From the NCBI RefSeq assembly GCF_004153685.1, contig NZ_SDQD01000001.1:496001-560000 (forward strand): 64,000 bases of DNA, written 5' to 3'. Below the pieces are notes generated by a model. The model did not search any database, was not told the origin of the DNA, and saw nothing but the letters and a program-made list of their open reading frames with translations. Shown here one piece after another: positions 57,048-64,000 of the stretch. Position numbers and translations under genes: made by a program. This DNA comes from Pollutimonas harenae. Lineage in GTDB: Bacteria; Pseudomonadota; Gammaproteobacteria; Burkholderiales; Burkholderiaceae_B. Each line of letters opens with the position of its first letter. Position 1 is the first letter of the stretch.

Positions 57048-57476
57048 CTACTTGAGCTTCACCCCAGCAATGTCCAGCACAACACCCGAAAGCTTGCCGT
57101 GATGCGCAAGCTCGCGCAGAAGCACGATATCCGCAACGCTATCGCTGTCGTTTGCTCGCATATGGACCACGTCATAGTGGGCATTCGTGAAAGCTTGCTC
57201 CACCTGCTCCACCGAGTAATTTTCAAGATCACCAAAATGACTGCGCAGCCGATCCGTTCCGTCGCGGACCTTTAGCTGAAGCCCTTCGAATAATTTGCTG
57301 AATGGCATCAGCCAATCTTCGGCGCGCTCGATTGCAGTCTCGATATCAATCTCTCGTAGCGGCAGGCCCCCTCCTGCGAGAAGCGACGCAGCGCCGCCTG
57401 CCATGCGCGTCAGCAGCTTGTCATCGAGCCGGAGCTCGTAAGCCTCCTGCTCGATGATTAGGTATGGTTGGCTCAT
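57048..57476 (-). CDS. Unrecognised protein
   Basis: 142 residues, soluble, no signal peptide or membrane segment. Mixed alpha/beta character: YLIIEQEAYELRLDDKLLTR start, a Gly/Ala-rich loop (MAGGAASLLAGGGLP), and VADIVLLRELAHHGKLSG near the end. The ATG is preceded by GTTACTGCA with no clear ribosome site. It abuts the oxidoreductase remnant, so its downstream context has been rearranged. No function offered. The 270 bp after its start (57477-57746) shows no gene. Confidence 0.65.
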   Translation of the reverse strand: MSQPYLIIEQEAYELRLDDKLLTRMAGGAASLLAGGGLPLREIDIETAIERAEDWLMPFSKLFEGLQLKVRDGTDRLRSHFGDLENYSVEQVEQAFTNAHYDVVHMRANDSDSVADIVLLRELAHHGKLSGVVLDIAGVKLK

Positions 57477-57746
57477 TGCAGTAACTCCAGATATATCGTT
57501 AACTATTTCAATGCTCTATCTATGCGAAATTGCAGATGTGTTTGACTTGAAAGGGCGTGATGAACTGCAATTATCTATCGGATCCAAAGTTTATGCGCCT
57601 TAATAACCAGGATATGCCAGCTGCATAGGCTCAGAACTCCGTCCGCCACCCTGCGGCAATACTGCTGAATCATGTCCAATTTTGACGGTACGGCAAAGCA
57701 TATCGGGCAGATACAGCGGCATCTGCAACGCTGGTTCTGCGCTGAG

Positions 57747-58628
57747 CTAGATACGCGCAGAGAGCGCCGCAGCCAGAAAGTCGGTCGTGCGGCGCACTCT
57801 TGTCGACACAAACCGGCGTTTGGGCCAGACCAGGCTGACGTCGCGCGGTTCATCCAGGAACTCATCAAGCACCGAGACCACGTCTGGGGTCTCGAATTCT
57901 CCAACCAGTGATGCGCGAAGAAATAGGCCAATGCCCACACCGTTCATCACCCCGGCCAGGATGGTCTCTACGCTGTTAGAGGATAGTGAACCACACACAG
58001 GGATGCGCAAATGGCCTTCCGGACCAGTAAACACCCATTCGGTCATTTGGCCATAGATCAGGCAGTTATGGTTGGCGAGGTCGGCGGGAGTGTTCGGGAC
58101 TCCATGTCGCGCAAAGTAGTGTCGGGAACCAACGCAGACCAGAGACGTACTGGCTACTCGACGGACAACGGAATCTGGGTCGTTGACCGGACTGACGCGT
58201 ATCGCCAGATCGATTCGATCGTCGACCATGTCGCGCAGCGCATCGGACAATACCAAGTCGACTTGCAGATCGGGATAGCGCGACAGCAGTTCTGGAAGCA
58301 ATGGCAACACGTACAAACGACCGAATGTCGAAGGCGCTGCGATCCGAACCGAGCCCGAAACATCCTGCACACTACTGGTTAGTTCGCTATCCGCAACAAG
58401 AATTTCGTCGAGTAATGGCTTGGTACGCTCGTAGTACTTTTGTCCCTGATCGGTCAGCGTCACTTTGCGCGTGCTCCGATGCAGCAGTGCAACGCCCAGG
58501 CGCCTTTCCAGCGCATTGACCGCCTTGCTGATTGCTGATTGCGACTCTCCTGTTTTCCGAGCAGCAGCAGAAAACCCTCCCATTTCGACCACGGAGATAA
58601 AGGCACTCATTTCACTGAATTTATTCAT
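57747..58628 (-). CDS. LysR-family transcriptional regulator
   Basis: 293 residues. HTH FSAAARKTGESQSAISKAV with LERRLGVALLHRSTRKVTLT, then an effector domain (VRIAAPSTFGRLYVLPLL) of the CrgA/AaeR-like group. Divergent from the short-chain dehydrogenase gene at 58870, which it likely controls through the 241-bp gap. The gap holds an AT-rich stem (GGTTT/AAACC near 58645-58661) but no clear LysR box was assigned. Confidence 0.92.
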   Translation of the reverse strand: MNKFSEMSAFISVVEMGGFSAAARKTGESQSAISKAVNALERRLGVALLHRSTRKVTLTDQGQKYYERTKPLLDEILVADSELTSSVQDVSGSVRIAAPSTFGRLYVLPLLPELLSRYPDLQVDLVLSDALRDMVDDRIDLAIRVSPVNDPDSVVRRVASTSLVCVGSRHYFARHGVPNTPADLANHNCLIYGQMTEWVFTGPEGHLRIPVCGSLSSNSVETILAGVMNGVGIGLFLRASLVGEFETPDVVSVLDEFLDEPRDVSLVWPKRRFVSTRVRRTTDFLAAALSARI

Positions 58629-58727
58629 TCTTATTTGGAATAGGTTTTATAAAAAAACCGTGGGTTATCACACTGGCTGAATGTAATTACCATACTCCTT
58701 ATACACACCTCAGTACAGGAGAATTCT

Positions 58728-58799
58728 ATGTCCTACTCGATCATCGGCTTCGCGCCGGTACCGCTGGGCAGGCACGCGGACAGACTTGAGCTCCGCTGA
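58728..58799 (+). CDS. Short reading frame with a strong ribosome site (leader or gene remnant)
   Basis: 23 codons (MSYSIIGFAPVPLGRHADRL and ELR) behind CAGGAG, ending 70 bp before the SDR start. The following bases in another frame read LIFQDLVKSN then a stop (58799-58828), which looks like the C-terminus of a protein. The pair could be the two ends of a deleted gene, or the first frame could be a leader peptide. Weak call. Confidence 0.3.
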   Translation: MSYSIIGFAPVPLGRHADRLELR

Positions 58800-58869
58800 T
58801 CTTCCAGGACCTCGTCAAGTCCAACTGAACCGGCGCAGGCTGACCACTCATCGAACAAAGGAAAATCTT

Positions 58870-59664
58870 ATGCACATCGAACTCAAGGGCCGCAAGGCGA
58901 TTGTCACTGGCTCCACTGCAGGTATAGGCCGTGCAATCGCCGAAGGGATGGCACGAGCGGGCGCGGCTGTTGTCATCAATGGGCGTACACAGGAACGTGT
59001 CGATACCGCATTGCGCGAGATACGCGCCCTGTTACCTGAGGCCGAATTGACCGGCGTTGTGGCAGACGTCGCCACTGCGCAAGGATGCGCTGTATTGTTC
59101 GAGCAGGCGCCGAACGCGGATATTCTCGTCAACAACGCCGGTACTGCATTTCTGAACAATTTTTTCGACCAGAATGACAATGAGTGGCTGGAACTATTCC
59201 AACTTAACGTAATGAGCGGTGTGCGCGCCGCCCGTCATTACGTGCCGAAAATGATGGAACGCGGCTGGGGACGTGTGGTGTTCGTCAGCAGTGAATCCGG
59301 GCTAAACATTCCGAAAGAAATGATTGACTACGGCGTTACCAAGGCTGCGACTCTCGCTGTCTCGCGTGGGCTGGCTGAACTGGTTGCCGGAACGGGCGTC
59401 ACTGTCAATGCCGTAGTGCCCGGCCCGACGAACTCCGAGATCCTATCCAATTGGATGAAGGCGACGGCCCAAGAGCAAGGCATCACTCAAGAGGAAGCCG
59501 AGCAACAGTTCCTGAAAACCACTCGCCCGACGTCCCTGATCAACCGATTTGCTACAACCGAAGAGGTCGCGAACATGGTGATCTATGCATGCTCGGAACA
59601 GGCTTCTGCGACCACTGGAGCCGCCCTGCGAGTCGATGGAGGCGTCGTTCGCTCGATTGTCTGA
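58870..59664 (+). CDS. Short-chain dehydrogenase/reductase
   Basis: 264 residues from ATG 58870 (AAAGGA upstream). TGSTAGIG cofactor loop, NNAG, Ser in VSSESG, and Tyr...Lys in DYGVTKAA, with PGPTNSEIL after it. Longer in-frame extension to 58786 lacks a ribosome site. Probably acts on a hydroxy or keto compound; divergently placed with the LysR gene and followed by a long hairpin. Confidence 0.92.
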   Translation: MHIELKGRKAIVTGSTAGIGRAIAEGMARAGAAVVINGRTQERVDTALREIRALLPEAELTGVVADVATAQGCAVLFEQAPNADILVNNAGTAFLNNFFDQNDNEWLELFQLNVMSGVRAARHYVPKMMERGWGRVVFVSSESGLNIPKEMIDYGVTKAATLAVSRGLAELVAGTGVTVNAVVPGPTNSEILSNWMKATAQEQGITQEEAEQQFLKTTRPTSLINRFATTEEVANMVIYACSEQASATTGAALRVDGGVVRSIV

Positions 59665-59702
59665 GCTGTGGGCTGCTCATGCACCCTTGCTCCTCTAACG
59701 CA

Positions 59703-59749
59703 GAAGCGCCCCGAGAGCCACCAGGTCTTGGTATTTCTCGAGGCGCTTC
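59703..59749 (+). terminator. Long hairpin between convergent genes
   Basis: GAAGCGCC (59703) pairs with GGCGCTTC (59742), then CGAGA pairs with TCTCG closer to the loop. It lies between the SDR stop and the end of the lyase gene; GTTTG follows on the plus strand, so termination is plausible but the U-run is short. Confidence 0.5.
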
Positions 59750-59766
59750 GTTTGATCAGACTAGCG

Positions 59767-60633
59767 TTAATCAGCGTGCTGCTTGTCAAAGTCCCAGACT
59801 TCCTGGAACCCCATCAACAGGTTGAATTCCTTGAAGTCGTGCAAGGAATTTTCCAGGCCCAGTGAAGTGCTGGTTGTCTCGAGATGTGAATATGCCTGGC
59901 GAAGGGCATGGCCAGCTGATAGGAAACCCAACGCAGGATAGATAGCAATCGAGAATCCCATTTCCTGAAGGACATTCGGAGGAAGAATGGGGGTGCGCCC
60001 TGATTCAACCAAATTCACCAGCAGAGGCTTATCGAAAGTTTCGCCAATTTTCCTCAATTCAGCTTCGGTTTCGGGAGACTCAACAAAAAGAATGTCAGCG
60101 CCTGCTTCAGCATAGCGCTCGGCGCGGCGCAATGCTTCATCCAGACCAAGGCTGGTGCGTGCATCGGTGCGCGCAATAATAAGAAAATCCTTATCAGTGC
60201 GCGCTTCTACTGCTACACGAATTTTCTTTTCCATCTCTTCGGCAGGAATGACACGCCGGCTGGGAGTATGGCCACATTTCTTGGGGAATTCCTGGTCTTC
60301 AAGCTGTATGGCTGAAGCCCCGGCCTGCTCGTAGGTTCTGACGGTATGTGCCACGTTCAGCAATCCACCATAGCCGGTGTCACCATCGCAAATAATGGGC
60401 AGGTGGCTAGTGCTGCAAAAGGCCGATACCCGATTGGCCATGTCAGTGAGCGTGGCCAGGCCGGCGTCGGGTAAGCCCAAATACGAGGCCACAGTTCCAT
60501 ACCCCGTCATATATAGGCAGTCAAAGTTCATCTGACTGGCAATACGTACTGAAATAAGGTCGTACACACCGGGCGCGACAACCAGTTTGCCGGGCTGCAG
60601 TACTTGGGATAGTTTCTTCTTGGACACGCTCAT
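59767..60633 (-). CDS. Isocitrate lyase/PEP mutase family lyase
   Basis: 288 residues. DGDTGYGG (83-90) supplies the metal-binding Asp residues and KKCGH (118-122) is the catalytic loop with Cys as in 2-methylisocitrate lyase and oxaloacetate-type lyases of the superfamily. It cleaves a C-C bond of a 2-hydroxy or 3-carboxy acid. Overlaps the TauD-type gene by 4 bp, so it likely works on the product of that oxygenase. PrpB identity is not proven. Confidence 0.9.
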   Translation of the reverse strand: MSVSKKKLSQVLQPGKLVVAPGVYDLISVRIASQMNFDCLYMTGYGTVASYLGLPDAGLATLTDMANRVSAFCSTSHLPIICDGDTGYGGLLNVAHTVRTYEQAGASAIQLEDQEFPKKCGHTPSRRVIPAEEMEKKIRVAVEARTDKDFLIIARTDARTSLGLDEALRRAERYAEAGADILFVESPETEAELRKIGETFDKPLLVNLVESGRTPILPPNVLQEMGFSIAIYPALGFLSAGHALRQAYSHLETTSTSLGLENSLHDFKEFNLLMGFQEVWDFDKQHAD

Positions 60634-61742
60634 GCCTCTGCTTCCTCGAGGTCGTGATATATATTGAATTGCATACCGTGGGCTTGGGCTGTTCTAGCTT
60701 CAAACTCCCGTATCTGCGGCGTGATATTAACGCCGCGAAATCCGCCTCGTACTGACTTGGGCGTGACGTCTTTGTATGCTGCTTTTAAACCTTCTGGCAA
60801 AGGCTGACCTTCTGGCAAGGCAAGCCACAGGCGCAGCAGAAAGCGCTTTTTCTCGGGTACTTCGTGATCTTCATATTCCGTGCGCGCATGCAGCACAATA
60901 TGATTGTTGATGAACTGCAGGTCACCCGGTTCGAAGCTCATGTGAAAGCACAAGTCTTCCCGCGCAAGCGTTGCATCGAGCAAGTCCAGGGCCTCTGTTT
61001 GCTGAGGGGTCAGGCGCGGTACCTCAGGAAAGCTTATTTGTGCCGAGGTGATGTGGTTGCGGATATGACGGCAGACGAATTTCCCTTGTTCGATGCCGAA
61101 TACTGGCGCTTGGTAATAAGGTTTTTCCTCGGGCGCCTGCTCACCCTGGCGGCTGAAGGTGAAAGGTTCGTACAAGACCTTTACCAGATCGGGTCTGGTG
61201 GCGAGCATGGCGTTATGAGCACTGATCGAACTGGAAATCAGACTGGATCCGCCCGATTTGGCCGTACGCACTACAAGCAAGCCTACGATATCGCTGCCGT
61301 CTGCATGAAAATCCAGACGTGAACTAGTGTTGTAGCCACGCCCCGTGGATGCGCGATATGTACCGCCTGCATCGCGCACGTCAGACATGAAAGAGCTTGC
61401 CTTTCCTTGGGGGCGAGGCACGCCCAGATGCAACCCCAGCCCCCAGTAGAAGATACGCAACTCGTCTTCCGTCCAATGCTCTACAGGAAAGCCGCGGACA
61501 AGTTTGTACCCATAATCATTTTGCGTGGAGGCGATGACGCTTTTGAAGCGTTCAAGCACGGCCTTGCTGATAGGAAAATCTTCTTGTGACAGTTCAAAAA
61601 AACTCTTTCGGGTCGAGAGAGCATGTCGCAGAGCCTGTTCAAGATCCGCTATCTCGGCATCAGTCAGCCGATAGATCCACGAGGAGTCTTGCTCCACCTC
61701 AGCGCGGGTCCAGCCGCGCGGCTCTTGTATGGGGTTGATCAT
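60630..61742 (-). CDS. TauD/TfdA-family Fe(II)/2-oxoglutarate dioxygenase
   Basis: 370 residues. Fe ligands H146 and D148 in LDFHADGSD, the distal His in NNHIVLHARTEYED, and the 2-oxoglutarate Arg in RFLLRLWLALP. Clearly longer than TauD (about 280) and closer to the group that hydroxylates small carboxylic acids. 82 bp after the Bug gene and overlapping the lyase gene. Together: uptake, hydroxylation, cleavage. Confidence 0.91.
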   Translation of the reverse strand: MINPIQEPRGWTRAEVEQDSSWIYRLTDAEIADLEQALRHALSTRKSFFELSQEDFPISKAVLERFKSVIASTQNDYGYKLVRGFPVEHWTEDELRIFYWGLGLHLGVPRPQGKASSFMSDVRDAGGTYRASTGRGYNTSSRLDFHADGSDIVGLLVVRTAKSGGSSLISSSISAHNAMLATRPDLVKVLYEPFTFSRQGEQAPEEKPYYQAPVFGIEQGKFVCRHIRNHITSAQISFPEVPRLTPQQTEALDLLDATLAREDLCFHMSFEPGDLQFINNHIVLHARTEYEDHEVPEKKRFLLRLWLALPEGQPLPEGLKAAYKDVTPKSVRGGFRGVNITPQIREFEARTAQAHGMQFNIYHDLEEAEA

Positions 61743-61824
61743 TGTCTTTCCTCTATATCGGGTTGAAGAGCAACTTGTTGTTCACGATAAGTTTGGGCTT
61801 CACATTTGCAAAGTTGCAGCCACA

Positions 61825-62799
61825 TCAGATGGGTTTCAGATTGATGGCATCGGCGAGCGACTTCCAGAACTCAAAATCCTTCTTGACCTGCTGGTTGAAG
61901 TCATCTACCGAATCGGCAACCGGCTCAGCAGCCTGGTTGGCCAGGGCTTTTTTCATTTCGGGATCAAACACTACGGCATGGACCGCTTGCTGTACGGTGT
62001 CCAGAATTTCTTTGGGTGTGCCGGCAGGGGCATAAAGGCTATAGCTGGTGTAGACGTCGTCAAATTCATTCATGCCCAGCTCATGGAGCGTCGGCACGTC
62101 GGGCCAGGCACTGGTTCTTTCTGTGCCGGTAATAGCGAGAGGACGTACTTTGCCCGACTGCACATAGGCGTTGGCGCTCAGGATGCTTGTGGTGCCAATA
62201 GTGGTGACGCCGGCTGCCACATCTGCCATCAGCGGTGCACCGCCTTTATAAGACACGCTCACCATGCCCAGCTTGTTGTAATAGTCGAGCATATTGCCTA
62301 CCAGGCGAGTCATATTTTCGGAGCTACCGTAGGCGAACTTGCTCTCGGGTTGATGTGCCAGCGTGACGAACTCTTTCATGCTTTTTGCCGGCAAATCACT
62401 ATTCACCAGAAAAGCCAGCGGAGACCGTGCAACCATGGTGACACCCACAAAGTCCTTGAAAGTGTCGTAGGGGATATCTTTTTGGACCAAGGGGTTGATG
62501 AGATGGCTATTGACCACCAGCACGTAGGTGTAGCCATCTGGCTTTGCCGTAGCCACCGTGCGGGTGCCAATAATGCCGTTGGCGCCAGGTTGATTTTCAA
62601 CGATCACACTTTGCTTGAAGTGCTTGGTCAGGCGATCACTCAGATGACGGGCAATAGTGTCAGTGCCTCCCCCTGCCGAGTAAGGCACAATTAAGCGGAT
62701 AGGCCTTTCGGGAAATGAAGCTGCCTGGGCCGCAGCCGAGCAGGTCAATGCCAAAGCTCCTAAACCACAAAGTATTTTGCGTCGTGTTCCATCCAACAT
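61825..62799 (-). CDS. Bug/TctC-family periplasmic solute-binding protein
   Basis: 324 residues behind AGGAGG. Signal (LCGLGALALTCSAAAQA) then ASFPERPIRLIVPYSAGGGTD, and SYKGGAPLMADVAAG. Fourth orphan Bug protein in the window. First gene after the UTRA regulator; the ligand is presumably the substrate of the dioxygenase. The opposite-strand 321-codon frame here is a shadow. Confidence 0.93.
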   Translation of the reverse strand: MLDGTRRKILCGLGALALTCSAAAQAASFPERPIRLIVPYSAGGGTDTIARHLSDRLTKHFKQSVIVENQPGANGIIGTRTVATAKPDGYTYVLVVNSHLINPLVQKDIPYDTFKDFVGVTMVARSPLAFLVNSDLPAKSMKEFVTLAHQPESKFAYGSSENMTRLVGNMLDYYNKLGMVSVSYKGGAPLMADVAAGVTTIGTTSILSANAYVQSGKVRPLAITGTERTSAWPDVPTLHELGMNEFDDVYTSYSLYAPAGTPKEILDTVQQAVHAVVFDPEMKKALANQAAEPVADSVDDFNQQVKKDFEFWKSLADAINLKPI

Positions 62800-62882
62800 G
62801 TCATCCTCCTTTAGTTAAAAATAATTAGCTTGCCTGGTGACATGGGTTAAGAACCACAGGTGCACCGGACTCCTGCTTTCGT

Positions 62883-63665
62883 TCAGCTGGAGCTGGTTGG
62901 TATGCTGCGCTCCAGTTCCATTTCGTATGAAAAAAGGTCGCCCGGATGAACACTCAACGACAATTCAACCAATCGCGACTGGCTGTCGTAGTATTCACGG
63001 TGTACCCACAGGCAAGGCGTATTGGGCTCTATCTTGAGCAGAGCCTCCATTTTTTGATCCGGTATGGCCGACCGTATGGTCTGTTTCACGCGGGTCGCTG
63101 CGACACCAAACTGTTGTTCGATCAAATCAAAAATCGATTGCTTGATGCGCCCTTGAACTCCCGCGATCGAGCGATAGTCGGGATGCACCCATACTTCGTG
63201 ATAAGAGATCGGAACATCGTAGTCACTGCTGTGGCGCAAGCCACTTACGAACAACCACTGCTGACCTTGATACGCAGCCAGGCAATCATTAGCCTTATCA
63301 GTGACTGTCTGGACGGTACGTTCAAGCACTTCCATCTGAGTATTGGCACTGAACTGGGTGAGGTCAGAAATTTGGCTGACGCTCAGCTGATAGCCCCGCC
63401 GAGGCTTTGTGGCGATAACAAGGGTTCCCAACCGTGGGGTTCGTTTGATCAGTCCAGCCCTAACCAAACGATCGAGCGCCATGCGCACGGTGTGCCTGCC
63501 TGCGCCAAACTGCGTACATAAGTCCATCTCCCGAGGCAGTTTGCTACCAACCGGATATCTCCCGCTCTCGATTTCGCTGGCCAGCGTACGTGCCAGATTC
63601 TGATGACGGGGGGCTGTTTCGCTCGGCAATAGAGGGTTGGGTGGGATGGAGGCTTTGGTGGGCAT
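62883..63665 (-). CDS. GntR-family regulator, HutC/UTRA type
   Basis: 260 residues. Winged helix LPREMDLCTQFGAGRHTVRMALDRLVRAGLIKR at 40-75, then a UTRA effector domain with the typical PISYHEVWVHPDYRSI and HREYYDSQSRLVELSLSVHPGDLF. Upstream of and co-directional with the Bug/TauD/lyase genes, so it likely represses them and itself through the repeats at 63707-63730. The ligand is unknown. Confidence 0.92.
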   Translation of the reverse strand: MPTKASIPPNPLLPSETAPRHQNLARTLASEIESGRYPVGSKLPREMDLCTQFGAGRHTVRMALDRLVRAGLIKRTPRLGTLVIATKPRRGYQLSVSQISDLTQFSANTQMEVLERTVQTVTDKANDCLAAYQGQQWLFVSGLRHSSDYDVPISYHEVWVHPDYRSIAGVQGRIKQSIFDLIEQQFGVAATRVKQTIRSAIPDQKMEALLKIEPNTPCLWVHREYYDSQSRLVELSLSVHPGDLFSYEMELERSIPTSSS

Positions 63666-63706
63666 ATGAAAAGGACGGCGGGCTTGTTCAGGCTGAGGTT
63701 AAGTAT

Positions 63707-63730
63707 ATTTGTTCATTTGTTCGAACAAAT
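63707..63730. promoter_or_regulatory. Operator: three ATTTGTTC half sites
   Basis: ATTTGTTC at 63707 and 63715 in direct order, and GAACAAAT at 63723 completing a 16-bp perfect palindrome (63715-63730). It lies 42-65 bp upstream of the UTRA regulator start, a place suited to autoregulation. An 8-bp step sets the two direct copies side by side. Confidence 0.6.
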
Positions 63731-63785
63731 TATGATGTAAATCAATTCTAGCTGTCAACCAGTCGCTAACAATCACCATTCCTAA

Positions 63786-64000
63786 TATGACGAAAGGCAT
63801 GCTGCCCCCCTGTGCTCAGGGGCAACCGATTATGACAAACAATGGGCCAAGACGGCGCCCATCACCTCGTGCCTGCACTTTCTTGTTGAGTCAATTTTTA
63901 GCACGCTGCCTGAACAGGCGCGAATCCTTTGCGTAGCCGTGGGAACCGGTGTAGAGCTGGCCTATCTTGCCTGTAAGCATCCGGCCTGGCCGGTTTACTG
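63786..64000 (+). CDS. Class I SAM-dependent methyltransferase-like protein (5' end, start unresolved)
   Basis: Reading on the plus strand from 63786, residues include DYDKQWAKTAPITSCLHFLV and ARILCVAVGTGVELAYLACK, the SAM-binding GxGxG-type motif I of methyltransferases. The right edge cuts it. No ATG, GTG or TTG lies in frame before this motif; the only nearby initiator-like codon is CTG 63810, and the ATG at 63787 is in another frame. Either a CTG start, an upstream frameshift or a sequencing error is involved. Confidence 0.6.

Noticed and set aside
61729-62694. 321-codon plus-strand frame
   Set aside because: Lies opposite a full Bug gene that has a ribosome site, signal peptide and family motifs; the plus frame has no recognisable domain.

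Overview
The window reads as a chromosome segment of a betaproteobacterium in the order Burkholderiales, most likely family Alcaligenaceae. This is inferred from gene content. There are four orphan Bug/TctC-type solute-binding proteins, many small catabolic operons each with its own LysR or GntR regulator, a TakP-like TRAP system, and base composition that looks like the mid-50s % GC by eye. I saw no rRNA, tRNA, CRISPR array, transposase or prophage gene. The window is dense with ordinary chromosomal genes and is cut at both ends, by a thiamine-dependent E1-alpha gene at the left and a methyltransferase gene at the right.

Layout: (1) 1-6.0 kb: E1-alpha start (minus), PduO-type cobalamin adenosyltransferase, then a LysR-led run of RraA-like protein, D-2-hydroxyacid dehydrogenase, Bug protein and FMN-dependent 2-hydroxyacid oxidase. 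(2) 6.1-9.1 kb: three short translationally coupled anchored proteins facing a polytopic membrane protein, all unrecognised. (3) 9.2-13.1 kb, leftward operon: alcohol dehydrogenase, NADAR-like protein, DSD1-like PLP enzyme, MFS transporter. (4) 13.3-19.7 kb: PhnD/C/E/E-like ABC importer of the class often called 'putative selenate', an MscS channel, and a convergent pair of cysteine-dioxygenase-like cupin and four-domain rhodanese. (5) 20.0-26.7 kb: envelope-modification block of GT2, response regulator, histidine kinase, GtrA, a second GT2, an ArnT-like GT39 and a His/Arg/Tyr-rich lipoprotein. Two promoters in it carry the same four-copy 11-bp-phased repeat. (6) 26.7-36.8 kb: OYE flavin oxidoreductase, an HpcH aldolase/Bug/SDR/TPP-enzyme operon facing its GntR regulator, a Bug/CaiB operon facing a LysR gene, and a deleted duplicate of the OYE gene. 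(7) 37.0-46.1 kb: Fe-alcohol dehydrogenase, aldehyde dehydrogenase, ketopantoate-reductase-like protein, TRAP DctPQM, second Fe-alcohol dehydrogenase, and a convergent class II aldolase. (8) 46.3-48.8 kb: RluE-like pseudouridine synthase, EamA transporter, VOC protein, lipoprotein. (9) 48.9-56.8 kb, leftward: dipeptide-type ABC importer between two paralogous FadR-type regulators, followed by 5-dehydro-4-deoxyglucarate dehydratase; two related operators tie these together. (10) 56.9-59.7 kb: oxidoreductase remnant, unknown gene, LysR/SDR divergent pair. (11) 59.8-63.7 kb, leftward: UTRA-type GntR regulator, Bug protein, TauD-type dioxygenase, PEP-mutase/isocitrate-lyase-type lyase.

Taken together this is a scavenging region for organic acids and sugar acids: sensing regulator, high-affinity binding protein, and one to four enzymes per operon. 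It is interrupted by one regulated envelope-modification locus and one sulfur/selenium-related block. The most rewarding signals are the twin phased-repeat promoters at 19.86 and 23.07 kb, the paired operators around the dipeptide-type ABC/KdgD block, the uncharacterised four-gene membrane cluster, and the traces of recent duplication and deletion at 36.4 and 46.2 kb.
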